In this document: piece after piece, positions 17,480 through 25,738 of the stretch
Layout of the letters: the number at the start of each line of letters is the position of its first letter
Position numbering within the stretch: the first letter of the stretch is position 1
Assembly: GCF_030005555.1 (NCBI RefSeq)
Contig: NZ_JASCQG010000004.1
Location: 1 to 64,000 of the forward strand
DNA: 64,000 nucleotides
Direction: 5' to 3'
DNA from: Empedobacter sedimenti
GTDB lineage: Bacteria; Bacteroidota; Bacteroidia; Flavobacteriales; Weeksellaceae
Notes under the pieces: generated by a model
Database searches by the model: none
What the model was told of the DNA's origin: nothing
The model's input: only the letters and a program-made list of their open reading frames with translations
Position numbers and translations under genes: made by a program

Positions 17480-18172
17480 ATGACTGAAATAAAAATTGAT
17501 GATAGAATTCTAATTTTGGAAAAATTTGAAGACGAAAAGGTCTCTTATTCAGATTCATACTTTAGTAATCATGCAGAAAATATTAATATAAATTATTCAA
17601 CAAAAGTGAAAATTTCACTTTATAGCCTTGATAAAGAGTTTATAAAGTCAATAAAAATTTTCGGAATATTTTTCGATTCTGAAACCTATATTTTATTGGA
17701 GAATTTTAAAATTTTTGGAAACTCAATAATTTTTTCATTTGATGGCGTTTTACTTTCATTTGATAAAAAGAACTTTATGCTTAATTGGCAAAAGACAGAT
17801 TTTGCAGATATCATTTCATTTAAATTATATGAAAATGACTTAATAATCTACGACGAACTTGCAATTGTAAGAATTGATATAAATGGAAATGAAAAATGGA
17901 GATTCAGTGGAATGGATCATTTTATTTCTTATCAAGGAACTGACAATTTTATTTTTTGTGATAAGTATATTAAAATGGTTGATTCAAATGAAGTTGAGTA
18001 TCAAATAAGTTATGACGGAAAGGATATTAATAATATTAACACAAATTATTTTCAAGAAATAAGACCTTCAAAAGAAAATTTTTTAAAACGAATAAAAAAA
18101 AAATCGCTAACATTACGTTACCTAAACAATATTTTTTTTAAAACTGACTTAATATCCCAAAATGGATTTTAG
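17480..18172 (+). CDS. Orphan protein, possibly immunity-like, beta-rich
   Basis: This encodes 230 residues, strongly AT-rich, with no signal peptide. It is rich in beta-strand-like stretches and includes DINGNEKWRFSG, which resembles a PQQ-type beta-propeller blade. The general appearance recalls single immunity proteins of polymorphic toxin systems, but I recognise no family, so this is a guess. It sits next to palindromic repeat cluster B, and its last 35 bp overlap the 3' end of the convergent outer membrane protein gene. No toxin gene is adjacent. Confidence 0.6.
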   Translation: MTEIKIDDRILILEKFEDEKVSYSDSYFSNHAENININYSTKVKISLYSLDKEFIKSIKIFGIFFDSETYILLENFKIFGNSIIFSFDGVLLSFDKKNFMLNWQKTDFADIISFKLYENDLIIYDELAIVRIDINGNEKWRFSGMDHFISYQGTDNFIFCDKYIKMVDSNEVEYQISYDGKDINNINTNYFQEIRPSKENFLKRIKKKSLTLRYLNNIFFKTDLISQNGF

Positions 18173-19766
18173 ATTCTTTGAAGTCGAAAGAAGTTTCGTC
18201 TGTTTTACCAACTGCATAACTCAAATTGAAAATTCCCATCTTCGTTAAAAAAGAAATTCCTGTTCCTAAACTTAGCAAAGAAGTGTTCAGATTTGCGCGT
18301 TTGTTATCAATAAAACCATAATCGGCGAAAAGTCCAATATAAAAAGCTTCGCTTGGAACAAAACGATAATCCATACTTAGGAATCCGTACATATTTGCGG
18401 TAATACTTTCTTCGTTAAAACCTCTAAAACTTCCGAAACCACCTATTCTGTACAATTCGTTTTCGGAAAAATCATCATCTTTTGTGAGTAAACCTCTAAA
18501 CTCTGCACCAGCTTTTAAGAAATGTTTTTTGGATAATTCGAATAAACGAAACGTTTTTAGACCAACTTCAACTTGATTGACGGTTTTATTTTCTAAATCT
18601 TCTGTCCACGAGAAATTCTTTTCTTTTTTACGAATCGAATTTACCGTAACATTCAACATCGATTTTCCTTCCATCAAACGAAAAGGATGTTTCAAGAAAT
18701 AGTGATAACTCAAACCAAAACCAATTTTAGAATAATCGTCGAAACTCGATTTTAGATAAGAATCATCTTCCAACAAAAAGTTAGACGATTGTATAATTCC
18801 GCTCACACCAATATTCGAGTTGAGGTTGAGTTGATAAAATAAACGCTCCGAAAAATCTAAATTCACAAAAACAGAATCTTGCTTGAAAAGCTTGAAATTC
18901 GTTTCCGAACCAATCGCAGATTTGAACAAATAAGGCACCTTAACACCAATGTTCAACGATGTATTCTTATTGGCTGTTCCAATCCAATTTAACCTGATTT
19001 CTTCAAAATTATTGAACACATTATTCAACGAAAGTTGAACATTTCCGTTCAATCTAAAATCGCCATTATCATCAGTCCCGAAACCTAAAACACCATCAAA
19101 ATAATTTGAATTCACTTTGCGAGGATACAAATATAAAATCGTCGAATCTTTACGGAAAAGCGTTTGCGGAGATTGCGCCTCTGTGATATAATTAGTTTGT
19201 TGCATTAAGGTCGAAATCGTTGCCAACTTCTGTTCATTGTAGACTTCGCCCGTTTTTATATTAAGTCCATGACGCAAATAACCTTTTGATAATTTTTCGT
19301 AATCAACCAATTTTACACCATCAATTTTGCGCTGATTTCCTTTGTCTAAAACCAATTCAATTTTCTGTTCATTTTGTTCGAATCCATTCGGGACAAGTTT
19401 TATTTGCGCAAACGGATAACCTTGATTAGTGTTGATTGTGGCGATTTTATTTAGAATAGAATCTAAATTATTTGTTGGGAAATAATTATTTTTATTTTCG
19501 AATAATTCATTGTTTTTCACCCAAATTGTTTGGTATAATTTTCCTTTATTGAGATAAACTTTTTCATTTTTTATCGAATCGACAGTCAAAGTATAATAAC
19601 CTGTTTTTTGAAGCGAATCTAAAGTAGAATCAAGGTTTTTACTCTCGAAATCTTTTGTATACGATTTGTTATCATCATTATAACGATAAAAATGAAATGT
19701 TTTTTGTTGACAAAAAAGCCAAACCGATTGTGTAAAAAATAAAACTATGTAGAATAAAAATCGCAT
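18138..19766 (-). CDS. Omp85/BamA-TamA-like outer membrane beta-barrel protein
   Basis: This encodes 542 residues with a signal peptide (ends WLFCQ). A POTRA-like N-terminal half (TGEVYNEQKLATISTLMQQ is a typical POTRA helix) is followed by a 16-strand-type barrel. The late motif YRIGGFGSFRGFNEE corresponds to the conserved RGF loop of Omp85 proteins, and the chain ends in Phe, as do many outer-membrane proteins. It is shorter than BamA. The likely role is insertion or transport at the outer membrane; the substrate is unknown. Confidence 0.85.
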   Translation of the reverse strand: MRFLFYIVLFFTQSVWLFCQQKTFHFYRYNDDNKSYTKDFESKNLDSTLDSLQKTGYYTLTVDSIKNEKVYLNKGKLYQTIWVKNNELFENKNNYFPTNNLDSILNKIATINTNQGYPFAQIKLVPNGFEQNEQKIELVLDKGNQRKIDGVKLVDYEKLSKGYLRHGLNIKTGEVYNEQKLATISTLMQQTNYITEAQSPQTLFRKDSTILYLYPRKVNSNYFDGVLGFGTDDNGDFRLNGNVQLSLNNVFNNFEEIRLNWIGTANKNTSLNIGVKVPYLFKSAIGSETNFKLFKQDSVFVNLDFSERLFYQLNLNSNIGVSGIIQSSNFLLEDDSYLKSSFDDYSKIGFGLSYHYFLKHPFRLMEGKSMLNVTVNSIRKKEKNFSWTEDLENKTVNQVEVGLKTFRLFELSKKHFLKAGAEFRGLLTKDDDFSENELYRIGGFGSFRGFNEESITANMYGFLSMDYRFVPSEAFYIGLFADYGFIDNKRANLNTSLLSLGTGISFLTKMGIFNLSYAVGKTDETSFDFKESKIHFGILSQF

Positions 19767-19875
19767 AACTGCTTGTAATAACGTATAAAAACGATGTTAA
19801 GTATTTGTTTTACTGATAAGTATTAGTTAATGTGTTAAAATTAAAATCTATTTTTGTTTTTCAAATTTAAGATGA

Positions 19876-20190
19876 ATGTTGAAATTATTTAAAATTACTG
19901 GATATTTAGAGGCACTTTCTGCAATAGTTTTATTTTTTATTGCAATGCCTATGAAATATATTTGGGAAGATCCGACTTGGGTAACTCACGCAGGGCGCAT
20001 ACATGGAGGTTTATTTATCGCTTACATGGTGTTAGTCTATTTATTGAAAGAAAAATACAATTGGTCTTGGAAAATTTTTATGATCTTTTTTGTAGCTGCA
20101 ATTATTCCTGGAGGAACAATTTGGGCTGAAAAAAGATTGATTGAAGGTAAAAAATACAAAGAACAATTAGCTAAAAACGAAATAAAATAG
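19876..20190 (+). CDS. DUF3817 small membrane protein
   Basis: This encodes 104 residues with three hydrophobic helices. The motif FKITGYLEALSAIVLFFIAMPMKY and the histidine pair THAGRIHGGLF are typical of DUF3817 (YdzA-like), a family of unknown function. A Bacteroidetes -7 box TATTTTTG lies at 19849-19856, giving a short leader of about 15 nt. Confidence 0.85.
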   Translation: MLKLFKITGYLEALSAIVLFFIAMPMKYIWEDPTWVTHAGRIHGGLFIAYMVLVYLLKEKYNWSWKIFMIFFVAAIIPGGTIWAEKRLIEGKKYKEQLAKNEIK

Positions 20191-20233
20191 TTTCAGTAAC
20201 AATAATTTTCTACATTTATTAATAATTACTATT

Positions 20234-20848
20234 ATGATAAAAACTAGAAAATTTATATTAATCCTACTGATTATCTTTATTTCATCTTGTAAAAGTGAAA
20301 CAAAAGAAAAGCCAAAAGAAGAAAAGCAAACAACTCAAAATAAAGTTGATAATTCGGATGAATTAGAAGTTTTTGATGTAGATAAAATGCTTTTTAATGG
20401 GAAGTCTAAAAGATACTTTTCTTTGCAGGAGTTTGAAACAAATTTCGGTAAAATAGATAGTACCAAATTAATGTCAGAAGAGCAACCGTGTTCTTACATT
20501 TTTGAAAACAAGGATGGAAGTAAAGACATGGAAGATAAATATCTATATAAAGATGGTTCTCGTTTTGAAAATAATAAAGATCAAGTTGCAATTGATGAGT
20601 TTAGATTCAATAACAATAACTTTCTGAAATATGATACTACGATTTTAAATTCTTCAACAACAACTGATGATTTAAAATTATTGTTTCCAAATGCTGTTCG
20701 TAAAATGGATACTTTAGATGTTCTTGGAGAAGGTAAATTGCAAGTAATACAATTAAAAGAAGATGATAACAATATTTCTGATGGGCATATCAACTTATTT
20801 CTGAAAAATGGAAAATTATATTATATGCATTGGTGGTTTCCTTGCTAA
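20234..20848 (+). CDS. Hypothetical lipoprotein
   Basis: This encodes 204 residues with a lipoprotein signal (IFISSCKSE, Cys19) and a charged low-complexity stretch (about 21-38), followed by a soluble domain. No family is recognised. The gene is followed by a strong terminator at 20901-20928. Probably anchored in the envelope. Confidence 0.7.
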   Translation: MIKTRKFILILLIIFISSCKSETKEKPKEEKQTTQNKVDNSDELEVFDVDKMLFNGKSKRYFSLQEFETNFGKIDSTKLMSEEQPCSYIFENKDGSKDMEDKYLYKDGSRFENNKDQVAIDEFRFNNNNFLKYDTTILNSSTTTDDLKLLFPNAVRKMDTLDVLGEGKLQVIQLKEDDNNISDGHINLFLKNGKLYYMHWWFPC

Positions 20849-20900
20849 ACAATTTTCTTTCAGTTATAACAAAGTATAATTAGATATATTAAACAATTAA

Positions 20901-20928
20901 AAAAGCCGAAGATAATTCTTCGGCTTTT
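20901..20928. terminator. Bidirectional terminator
   Basis: The stem AAAAGCCGAAGA / TCTTCGGCTTTT with a 4-nt loop lies between the lipoprotein gene (+) and the convergent tRNA-Gly gene (-). Confidence 0.8.
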
Positions 20929-20937
20929 CTTTTGTTG

Positions 20938-21010
20938 AGCGGGAAACGAGACTCGAACTCGCAACATTCAGCTTGGAAGGCTGACGCTCTACCAATTGAG
21001 CTATTCCCGC
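20938..21010 (-). tRNA. tRNA-Gly (anticodon TCC)
   Basis: A 73-nt cloverleaf runs GCGGGAA ... TTCCCGC plus discriminator T, with anticodon stem-loop CAGCC-TTCCAAG-CTG and T-loop TTCGAGT. No CCA is encoded. It is identical in sequence to the gene at 25431-25503. A TATATTTG -7 box on the minus strand lies at 21021-21028. Confidence 0.95.
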
Positions 21011-21020
21011 GTTGTGAGGA

Positions 21021-21028
21021 CAAATATA
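21021..21028 (-). promoter_or_regulatory. -7 box of tRNA-Gly (TCC)
   Basis: TATATTTG on the minus strand, a perfect TAnnTTTG, lies 10 bp upstream of the tRNA 5' end. Confidence 0.6.
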
Positions 21029-21153
21029 CGTTGATATTTTCCACTTTTGCAAGAGTTTTTTCAATAATTTTTACAACTTTTTTCTAATAAATTAATTTTG
21101 AAATATTTGACTTGTTGATTTTTTTTGAGAAATTAGGGAAAAATATAATTTGG

Positions 21154-21300
21154 ATGACATTTGAAGAGTTATTAATACTAGTTGAAAGAAATAATTTCAT
21201 GTCAAAAGTAGATTTTACAATTGCAATTAAACTTTTTGATGCAGAAAATGATTGTCTGTGGAATCAATTATTAATGGATTTGTTGAAAATAATAAAATAG
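21154..21300 (+). CDS. Possible small protein upstream of the DUF2071 gene
   Basis: From the ATG at 21154 this encodes 48 residues (MTFEELLILVERNNF...), predicted helical; a TTG at 21112 would give 62. It ends 4 bp before the next start codon, which suggests translational coupling, but no family is recognised and it may be spurious. Confidence 0.35.
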   Translation: MTFEELLILVERNNFMSKVDFTIAIKLFDAENDCLWNQLLMDLLKIIK

Positions 21301-21304
21301 AATT

Positions 21305-22021
21305 ATGAAAATCCCCTCAATTCATGGTATTATAGAACGCAGAATGTTAATCAATTTTTGTGTAGAACCGCACTATATTGAGAAGATTTTGCCTCAACCT
21401 TTCCGTCCTAAATTGTACAAAGGAAAAGCAATTGCTGGAATTTGTTTGATCCGATTGAAAGATATAAAACCAAAAGGTTTGCCTGACTTTGTAGGAGTGA
21501 ATTCTGAAAATGCAGCACATCGAATTGCGGTTGAATGGGAGGAAAATGGAGTGACAAAAGAAGGTGTTTATATTCCGAGACGAGATACTTCACTAAAATT
21601 GAATGCGCTTGTTGGCGGTCGAGTTTTTCCTGGCAAACATTATTTTGCGAAGTTTAATGTGATAGAAGAAAACGATAATTATCATTTAGATTTCACGAGT
21701 TCTGACGATACGCGAATTGAAATTGATGCTAAAAAATCTACTGAATTTAATTCGAATTCGATTTTCGAAACGTTGGAAGAAGTTTCAAAATTCTTCGAGA
21801 ATGGTTCTATTGGTTATTCTCCAAATGGAAAAAATTTTGAAGGTCTAAAACTCGAAACCTATAATTGGGAAGTAGAACCTTTGGAAGTTTCACATGTAAA
21901 ATCAAGTTTTTTTGAAGATGAAACAATCTTTCCAAAAGGTTCTGTTCAGTTTGATAACGCCATTCTTATGACCAATATTGAGCATGAATGGAAATCGTTA
22001 GAAAAGATAAAATGTTTGTAA
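21305..22021 (+). CDS. DUF2071 family protein
   Basis: This encodes 238 residues. The opening (NFCVEPHYIEKILPQPFRPKLYKGKAIAGICLIRL), together with GVYIPRRDTS and VGGRVFPGKHY, matches DUF2071, a family related in fold to acetoacetate decarboxylase. No activity has been established. It is convergent with the cobalamin operon, with one base between the two stop codons. Confidence 0.8.
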   Translation: MKIPSIHGIIERRMLINFCVEPHYIEKILPQPFRPKLYKGKAIAGICLIRLKDIKPKGLPDFVGVNSENAAHRIAVEWEENGVTKEGVYIPRRDTSLKLNALVGGRVFPGKHYFAKFNVIEENDNYHLDFTSSDDTRIEIDAKKSTEFNSNSIFETLEEVSKFFENGSIGYSPNGKNFEGLKLETYNWEVEPLEVSHVKSSFFEDETIFPKGSVQFDNAILMTNIEHEWKSLEKIKCL

Positions 22022-22022
22022 T

Positions 22023-22583
22023 CTATTCTTTCCTCAAAATAAAATCTTCTTCCTGATTGTTTCCTAAATTAAACTGAAAAATTTCACCATAATTTACAGG
22101 AATTTTGAATGCGTTTTTGATCGGAATTTGCAACAAATAACACCACATCAAACGAATAATTCCTCCATGCGTAACAATCAACACTTTTTCGTGTTGAGCA
22201 TTTCGTAATTCATTCATAAAATCAAAAAGTCGTTCTGACATTTCTTGCATCGATTCGCCATTTGGCGTTTTAGTTTCGACAAAATCGACGTACCAAGGTT
22301 CTATTTCTTCCGAAGGAATTTCGTCCCACGATTTCATTTCCCAATCTCCAAAATTGAATTCTTTTAATCGATCATCAAAAATAATTTCATTTGAGAAGGT
22401 TTCTGCCAATCGTTGACAACGACTTAATGAACTTGAAAAAATTACCTCAAAATCGTTTTCAATTTTAGTATGAATTTGTACAACTTCTTGATGAAAAGTA
22501 TCAGCTAATTCCACATCAGTTTGTCCGTAACAAACCGATGAAGGAACATTAACTTTTGTATGTCGAATTACAGAAACTTGCAT
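22023..22583 (-). CDS. cobC: Alpha-ribazole phosphatase (histidine phosphatase family)
   Basis: The chosen start, MQVSVIRHTKV at 22583, places the phosphatase RHT motif at the N-terminus, as in the family; the longer frame upstream would only add a translation of cobS. The protein is 186 residues, with RHT (6-8), SSLSRCQRLAETF and the second histidine THGGI. The family removes the 5'-phosphate from alpha-ribazole phosphate or adenosylcobalamin phosphate in nucleotide loop assembly. It overlaps the end of cobS by 16 bp. Histidine phosphatases are a wide group; the operon context is what supports CobC. Confidence 0.85.
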   Translation of the reverse strand: MQVSVIRHTKVNVPSSVCYGQTDVELADTFHQEVVQIHTKIENDFEVIFSSSLSRCQRLAETFSNEIIFDDRLKEFNFGDWEMKSWDEIPSEEIEPWYVDFVETKTPNGESMQEMSERLFDFMNELRNAQHEKVLIVTHGGIIRLMWCYLLQIPIKNAFKIPVNYGEIFQFNLGNNQEEDFILRKE

Positions 22584-23344
22584 AGAATTAAAACGCCAAG
22601 GTAAAACAAAACTTCGGTAACTTGTTGCACAGTTCCCAAGCAATCGCCTGTGTATCCGCCAATATATTTTTTGAAATACCAGCCCAAATAAACTTTTCCG
22701 ATGTAACAAAGTGGTAAAATCAACAAAAATTTCCATTCGCCAAAAACAATAAAAGGTACAAGACAGAAAAGAAAACTAATGACAAGATTTTTTATCGGAA
22801 GTGCTTTGTTTGCCATCGGTTTCGATTTACTTTTGTCAATATCTGTCACATATTCGTGTGTGTAAATCATCATTCCAGAAAAAAAGCGACTAACCGAATG
22901 TGCTGAAATTAAAGTAAAAATCATCAACCAAAAATTATTTTCGGCAATATGTTGAAGTGATGTAAATTTTAATAACAACAATAAGATAACGCCAATTACG
23001 CCATAAGCTCCAATTCGGCTATCTTTCATAATTGTCAAGATTTTTTCTTTGCCATAACCGCCTCCAAAACTATCGCAAACATCGGTGAAACCATCTTCGT
23101 GAAAGGCTCCTGTTAGTAAAACACTTGTAATCATCGTGATAATAATAGCGATATCAATTGGTAAAATAAATTGACAAATTGTATAAATTAACGCGTTGAA
23201 AGCACCAACTAATAAACCAATCGCTGCGTAATATTTTTGTGATTGATTCATAATTTCGTTGCTGTATGGAATTTTGAACGGAATTGGAATTCGTGTAAAA
23301 AACATCAATGCGGTTAAAAAATAAGTGATTTCTTTTTTTAGCAT
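22568..23344 (-). CDS. cobS: Adenosylcobinamide-GDP ribazoletransferase (cobalamin synthase)
   Basis: This 258-residue membrane protein has several helices and the conserved acidic metal-binding cluster GAFHEDGFTDVCDSFGGG near residues 80-96. It joins adenosylcobinamide-GDP with alpha-ribazole in the membrane, the last step of cobalamin assembly. It overlaps cobT by 7 bp and cobC by 16 bp. Confidence 0.95.
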   Translation of the reverse strand: MLKKEITYFLTALMFFTRIPIPFKIPYSNEIMNQSQKYYAAIGLLVGAFNALIYTICQFILPIDIAIIITMITSVLLTGAFHEDGFTDVCDSFGGGYGKEKILTIMKDSRIGAYGVIGVILLLLLKFTSLQHIAENNFWLMIFTLISAHSVSRFFSGMMIYTHEYVTDIDKSKSKPMANKALPIKNLVISFLFCLVPFIVFGEWKFLLILPLCYIGKVYLGWYFKKYIGGYTGDCLGTVQQVTEVLFYLGVLILCKFL

Positions 23345-24357
23345 TCTACTTCAGTTTCTTTGTTACTCACGCCTGCAGATTCGAAACTTGCCATATCATT
23401 GTAAAAATTCACTGCACTTTTGATAATTGGATAAGCCAATGCGCAACCTGTTCCTTCGCCAACGCGCAAATTAATGTTTAGAATTGGTTCTTCGTTGAAA
23501 TAATTCAACAAATATTGGTGTCCAGATTCATCGCTTTGATGACAGAAAATAGCGTTATTTAGAATTTCTGGTTTCAATTTAGACGCAACCAAAATCGCCG
23601 CCGAAGCAATATAACCATCAATCATCAATAACATATTATGTTCGTAAGCAGATAACATTGCAGCTGTCATTTGAGCAACTTCAAAACCTCCAAAAGTGGC
23701 TAGAATTTGTTTTGGATCATTAATTTTTCCATGTGTATTCTTCGCTTCATTTAGAATATTGATTTTATTCAGTAATTGCTCATCATTCAAACCTGTTCCT
23801 CGTCCTACACATTGCTCCAAAGGTAAATCGGTCAAATAATGTACAAGCATCGACGCAGAAGAAGTGTTCCCTATTCCCATTTCGCCAAAACCAATAATAT
23901 TTGTTCCGTTTTGAGCGATTTCGTCTACAGTTTTCTTCGAATAATCAAAACATTCTTCCAATTGATCCAATGTCATTGCAGGTTCGTGTAAGAAATTTTT
24001 GGTTGATTTGGCTACTTTACAATTTTTCAAAACCGAATAATCCTCGAAATCATAATTCACACCAGCATCAACAATGGTTAAATCAATCTCATTTTGATTA
24101 CAAAAAACATTAATTGCGGCTCCATTATTCAAAAAATTAAAAACCATTTGAGGCGTAACTTCTGCAGGATACGCACTAACACCAGATTGTGCAATTCCAT
24201 GATCGCTCGCGAAAACAATTAGATGAGGTTTTGTTAATTCTAACTGTTTATTTTGTTGAACCAAACCAATTTTAAGTGCGATTTTTTCTAATAAACCCAA
24301 AGCTCCAAGCGGTTTTGTTTTAAGATCAATAATGTGTTGAATTTCTTCTTTTTGCAT
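23338..24357 (-). CDS. cobT: Nicotinate-nucleotide-dimethylbenzimidazole phosphoribosyltransferase
   Basis: This encodes 339 residues, the normal family length. Recognisable segments are KPLGALGLLEK at the start, VFASDHGIAQSGVSAYP, GEMGIGNTSSASM, GRGTGL and the C-terminal VGEGTGCALAYP, which carries the catalytic glutamate. The enzyme makes alpha-ribazole phosphate from dimethylbenzimidazole and nicotinate mononucleotide. It is the first gene of the operon, 100 bp downstream of the cobalamin riboswitch, so the operon should be switched off by cobalamin. Confidence 0.95.
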   Translation of the reverse strand: MQKEEIQHIIDLKTKPLGALGLLEKIALKIGLVQQNKQLELTKPHLIVFASDHGIAQSGVSAYPAEVTPQMVFNFLNNGAAINVFCNQNEIDLTIVDAGVNYDFEDYSVLKNCKVAKSTKNFLHEPAMTLDQLEECFDYSKKTVDEIAQNGTNIIGFGEMGIGNTSSASMLVHYLTDLPLEQCVGRGTGLNDEQLLNKINILNEAKNTHGKINDPKQILATFGGFEVAQMTAAMLSAYEHNMLLMIDGYIASAAILVASKLKPEILNNAIFCHQSDESGHQYLLNYFNEEPILNINLRVGEGTGCALAYPIIKSAVNFYNDMASFESAGVSNKETEVEC

Positions 24358-24384
24358 TTTATACTAAACTAAATTTTAATAAAA

Positions 24385-24465
24385 ATGCTTTCGAAATCAA
24401 GTGCAATCAATTCAACAAATAAAATAATAAATGTAGTTTTGATTGAGCTTCAATCGCGAAAGCAT
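24385..24465 (-). promoter_or_regulatory. Possible expression platform of the cobalamin riboswitch
   Basis: In the transcript ATGCTTTCG (24465-24457) pairs with CGAAAGCAT (24393-24385), followed by a T-run. An inner hairpin GATTGA-AGC-TCAATC lies at 24441-24455. This could act as a transcription terminator that forms when the aptamer is bound. The stem and the T-run are seen; the switching role is inferred. Confidence 0.5.
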
Positions 24466-24469
24466 CATC

Positions 24470-24558
24470 TAAAAAGTGGTCTGGCTTATAGTTTTTACTA
24501 CTTACAGTTGCGCGACAGCTCGAGATTTACACTCGATTCCCTTTTGTGTTAGCAAGGT
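24470..24558 (-). ncRNA. Cobalamin riboswitch
   Basis: On the minus strand the core reads AAAAGGGAATCGAGTG, then AAATCTCGAGCTGTCGCGCAACTGT (24512-24536, approximate), then AAGCCAGAC. These match the conserved GGGAA, the AATC..GCTG.C.CGCAACTGT block (the B12 box region) and the AAGCCAGA segment of the cobalamin riboswitch family. It lies 110 bp upstream of cobT. The 5' arm is short, with CCTT...AAGG as a likely closing stem, so exact ends are uncertain. Confidence 0.88.
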
Positions 24559-24585
24559 AAGAAAATAATCATAAAAGCAAAAAAA

Positions 24586-25227
24586 CTATTCTTTTATAGC
24601 AATTATTCCTTGTATTGTTGGTTCTATTGAAATATCTCCTTTAATCATCGGTTCCATTATAAAATCATTCGAATTTATCTTCACCTTTTTTGGCAAGCTC
24701 TTTTTTGTATAATTTTTAGTAATTTCTACATTGTTTTCATTTGAAGCTAATCTGATGTCTATTGGCAAACCTTTCTGTACATCACATTTTATCGTATACT
24801 CCTCTCCTACTTTTAAAGTTTGCTCTATCAATTCACCATTAATCAATAATCTGAAAGTAGAAAATTGATCTACTTTTGAATCAGAAGTTTTACTAACAAT
24901 CAATTTAAACGCAATTTTTTCGTATTGAACAGAATCGTTTTTAGGAGCTATAGGCTCTGCACAAATCGTTTTATCTTGTGCATTTACAGAAGAAGTTATC
25001 AATCCTAAAGCAGAAAAAATCATGACATTAGAAATTGTTTTCTGAATTAAATTTTTCCCTAACTGAGATGGATGAAAAATTCCGCAATAAACTTCTTCCT
25101 TTTGCATCGATTCAACCAAATCATTTTCACTTAAATTAGAAAAATCATTGATTTTATGTTGACATTTTGCACAAAAATTATCGTCTTGTAATTTTTCTTT
25201 ACACGGTGTTGGTATTGTTACTTTCAT
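24586..25227 (-). CDS. Hypothetical protein with Cys-rich Bacteroidetes N-terminal domain
   Basis: The chosen start is MKVTIPTPCKEK at 25227, since the longer frame would run through tRNA sequence. The protein is 213 residues. The N-terminal 60 residues carry the pattern PTPC...NFCAKCQHKINDFSNLS...CGIFHPSQL, which occurs in many Bacteroidetes proteins and may bind a metal. A hydrophobic segment (about residues 68-84) follows, ending in SVNAQ, then a beta-rich region outside the cytoplasm. No function is known. A terminator of the tRNA cluster lies upstream. Confidence 0.7.
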   Translation of the reverse strand: MKVTIPTPCKEKLQDDNFCAKCQHKINDFSNLSENDLVESMQKEEVYCGIFHPSQLGKNLIQKTISNVMIFSALGLITSSVNAQDKTICAEPIAPKNDSVQYEKIAFKLIVSKTSDSKVDQFSTFRLLINGELIEQTLKVGEEYTIKCDVQKGLPIDIRLASNENNVEITKNYTKKSLPKKVKINSNDFIMEPMIKGDISIEPTIQGIIAIKE

Positions 25228-25293
25228 CTTAATAAAGTTTAGATTTATAAAGAAGATGCAAAAAACTAAAAAAAGGTTGGGTATAAAATAAAA

Positions 25294-25323
25294 AAAGCCC
25301 AAGAAAATAAATTCTTGAGCTTT
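25294..25323 (-). terminator. Terminator of the tRNA cluster
   Basis: On the minus strand a hairpin AAGCTCAAGAA / TTCTTGGGCTT is followed by a T-run directly after the last tRNA-Leu gene. Confidence 0.7.
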
Positions 25324-25326
25324 TAG

Positions 25327-25410
25327 TACCTCAGGCGGGACTTGAACCCGCACGTCCTAATGGACACAGGATTTTAAGTCCTGCGTGTCTACCAATTCCA
25401 CCACCAAGGC
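25327..25410 (-). tRNA. tRNA-Leu (anticodon TAA), copy 1
   Basis: This 84-nt gene has the long variable arm of leucine tRNAs (TGTCCATTAGGACGT). The anticodon stem-loop is CAGGACTTAAAATCCTG with TAA. The acceptor stem contains G-T wobbles. No CCA is encoded. It is identical to the copy at 25532-25615. Confidence 0.95.
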
Positions 25411-25430
25411 ATCCATTACCGAAGTAATAG

Positions 25431-25503
25431 AGCGGGAAACGAGACTCGAACTCGCAACATTCAGCTTGGAAGGCTGACGCTCTACCAATTGAGCTATTCC
25501 CGC
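25431..25503 (-). tRNA. tRNA-Gly (anticodon TCC), second copy
   Basis: This 73-nt gene is identical over its whole length to the gene at 20938-21010. It lies between the two tRNA-Leu copies. Confidence 0.95.
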
Positions 25504-25531
25504 GTGTAAATTGCAAAAATCAAATAAAAAG

Positions 25532-25615
25532 TACCTCAGGCGGGACTTGAACCCGCACGTCCTAATGGACACAGGATTTTAAGTCCTGCGTGTCTACCAA
25601 TTCCACCACCAAGGC
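25532..25615 (-). tRNA. tRNA-Leu (anticodon TAA), copy 2
   Basis: This 84-nt gene is identical to the copy at 25327-25410, including the variable arm. The two leucine tRNA genes flank a glycine tRNA, so a tRNA pair seems to have been duplicated locally. Confidence 0.95.
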
Positions 25616-25647
25616 AAAATTTGATTTTTGAATCTAATATTTCAAAG

Positions 25648-25720
25648 AGCGGGAAACGGGGCTCGAACCCGCGACCTCAACCTTGGCAAGGTTGCGCTCT
25701 ACCAGCTGAGCTATTCTCGC
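25648..25720 (-). tRNA. tRNA-Gly (anticodon GCC)
   Basis: This 73-nt gene has anticodon stem-loop CAACC-TTGCCAA-GGTTG. The acceptor stem is GCGAGAA against TTCCCGC, which leaves an A-C mismatch at pair 4-69; the TCC isoacceptor has a full match. It is the first gene of the four-tRNA cluster, with TATATTTG at 25731-25738 on the minus strand as the -7 box. Confidence 0.93.
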
Positions 25721-25730
25721 GATTGGAGTG

Positions 25731-25738
25731 CAAATATA
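25731..25738 (-). promoter_or_regulatory. -7 box of the tRNA cluster
   Basis: TATATTTG on the minus strand lies 10 bp upstream of tRNA-Gly (GCC), the same spacing as at the single tRNA-Gly gene. Confidence 0.6.

Noticed and set aside
22584-22736. Longer N-terminus for CobC
   Set aside because: It would put 51 residues before the RHT motif and only re-read cobS in another frame.
24552-24581. Possible -7/-33 promoter (TACCTTGC with TTTG) at the riboswitch start
   Set aside because: A start there would cut off the 5' arm of the aptamer, and the -7 box has a mismatch.
25331-25572. Open frames of 61 and 71 residues on the minus strand
   Set aside because: They are translations of the tRNA genes and have no RBS or family signal.
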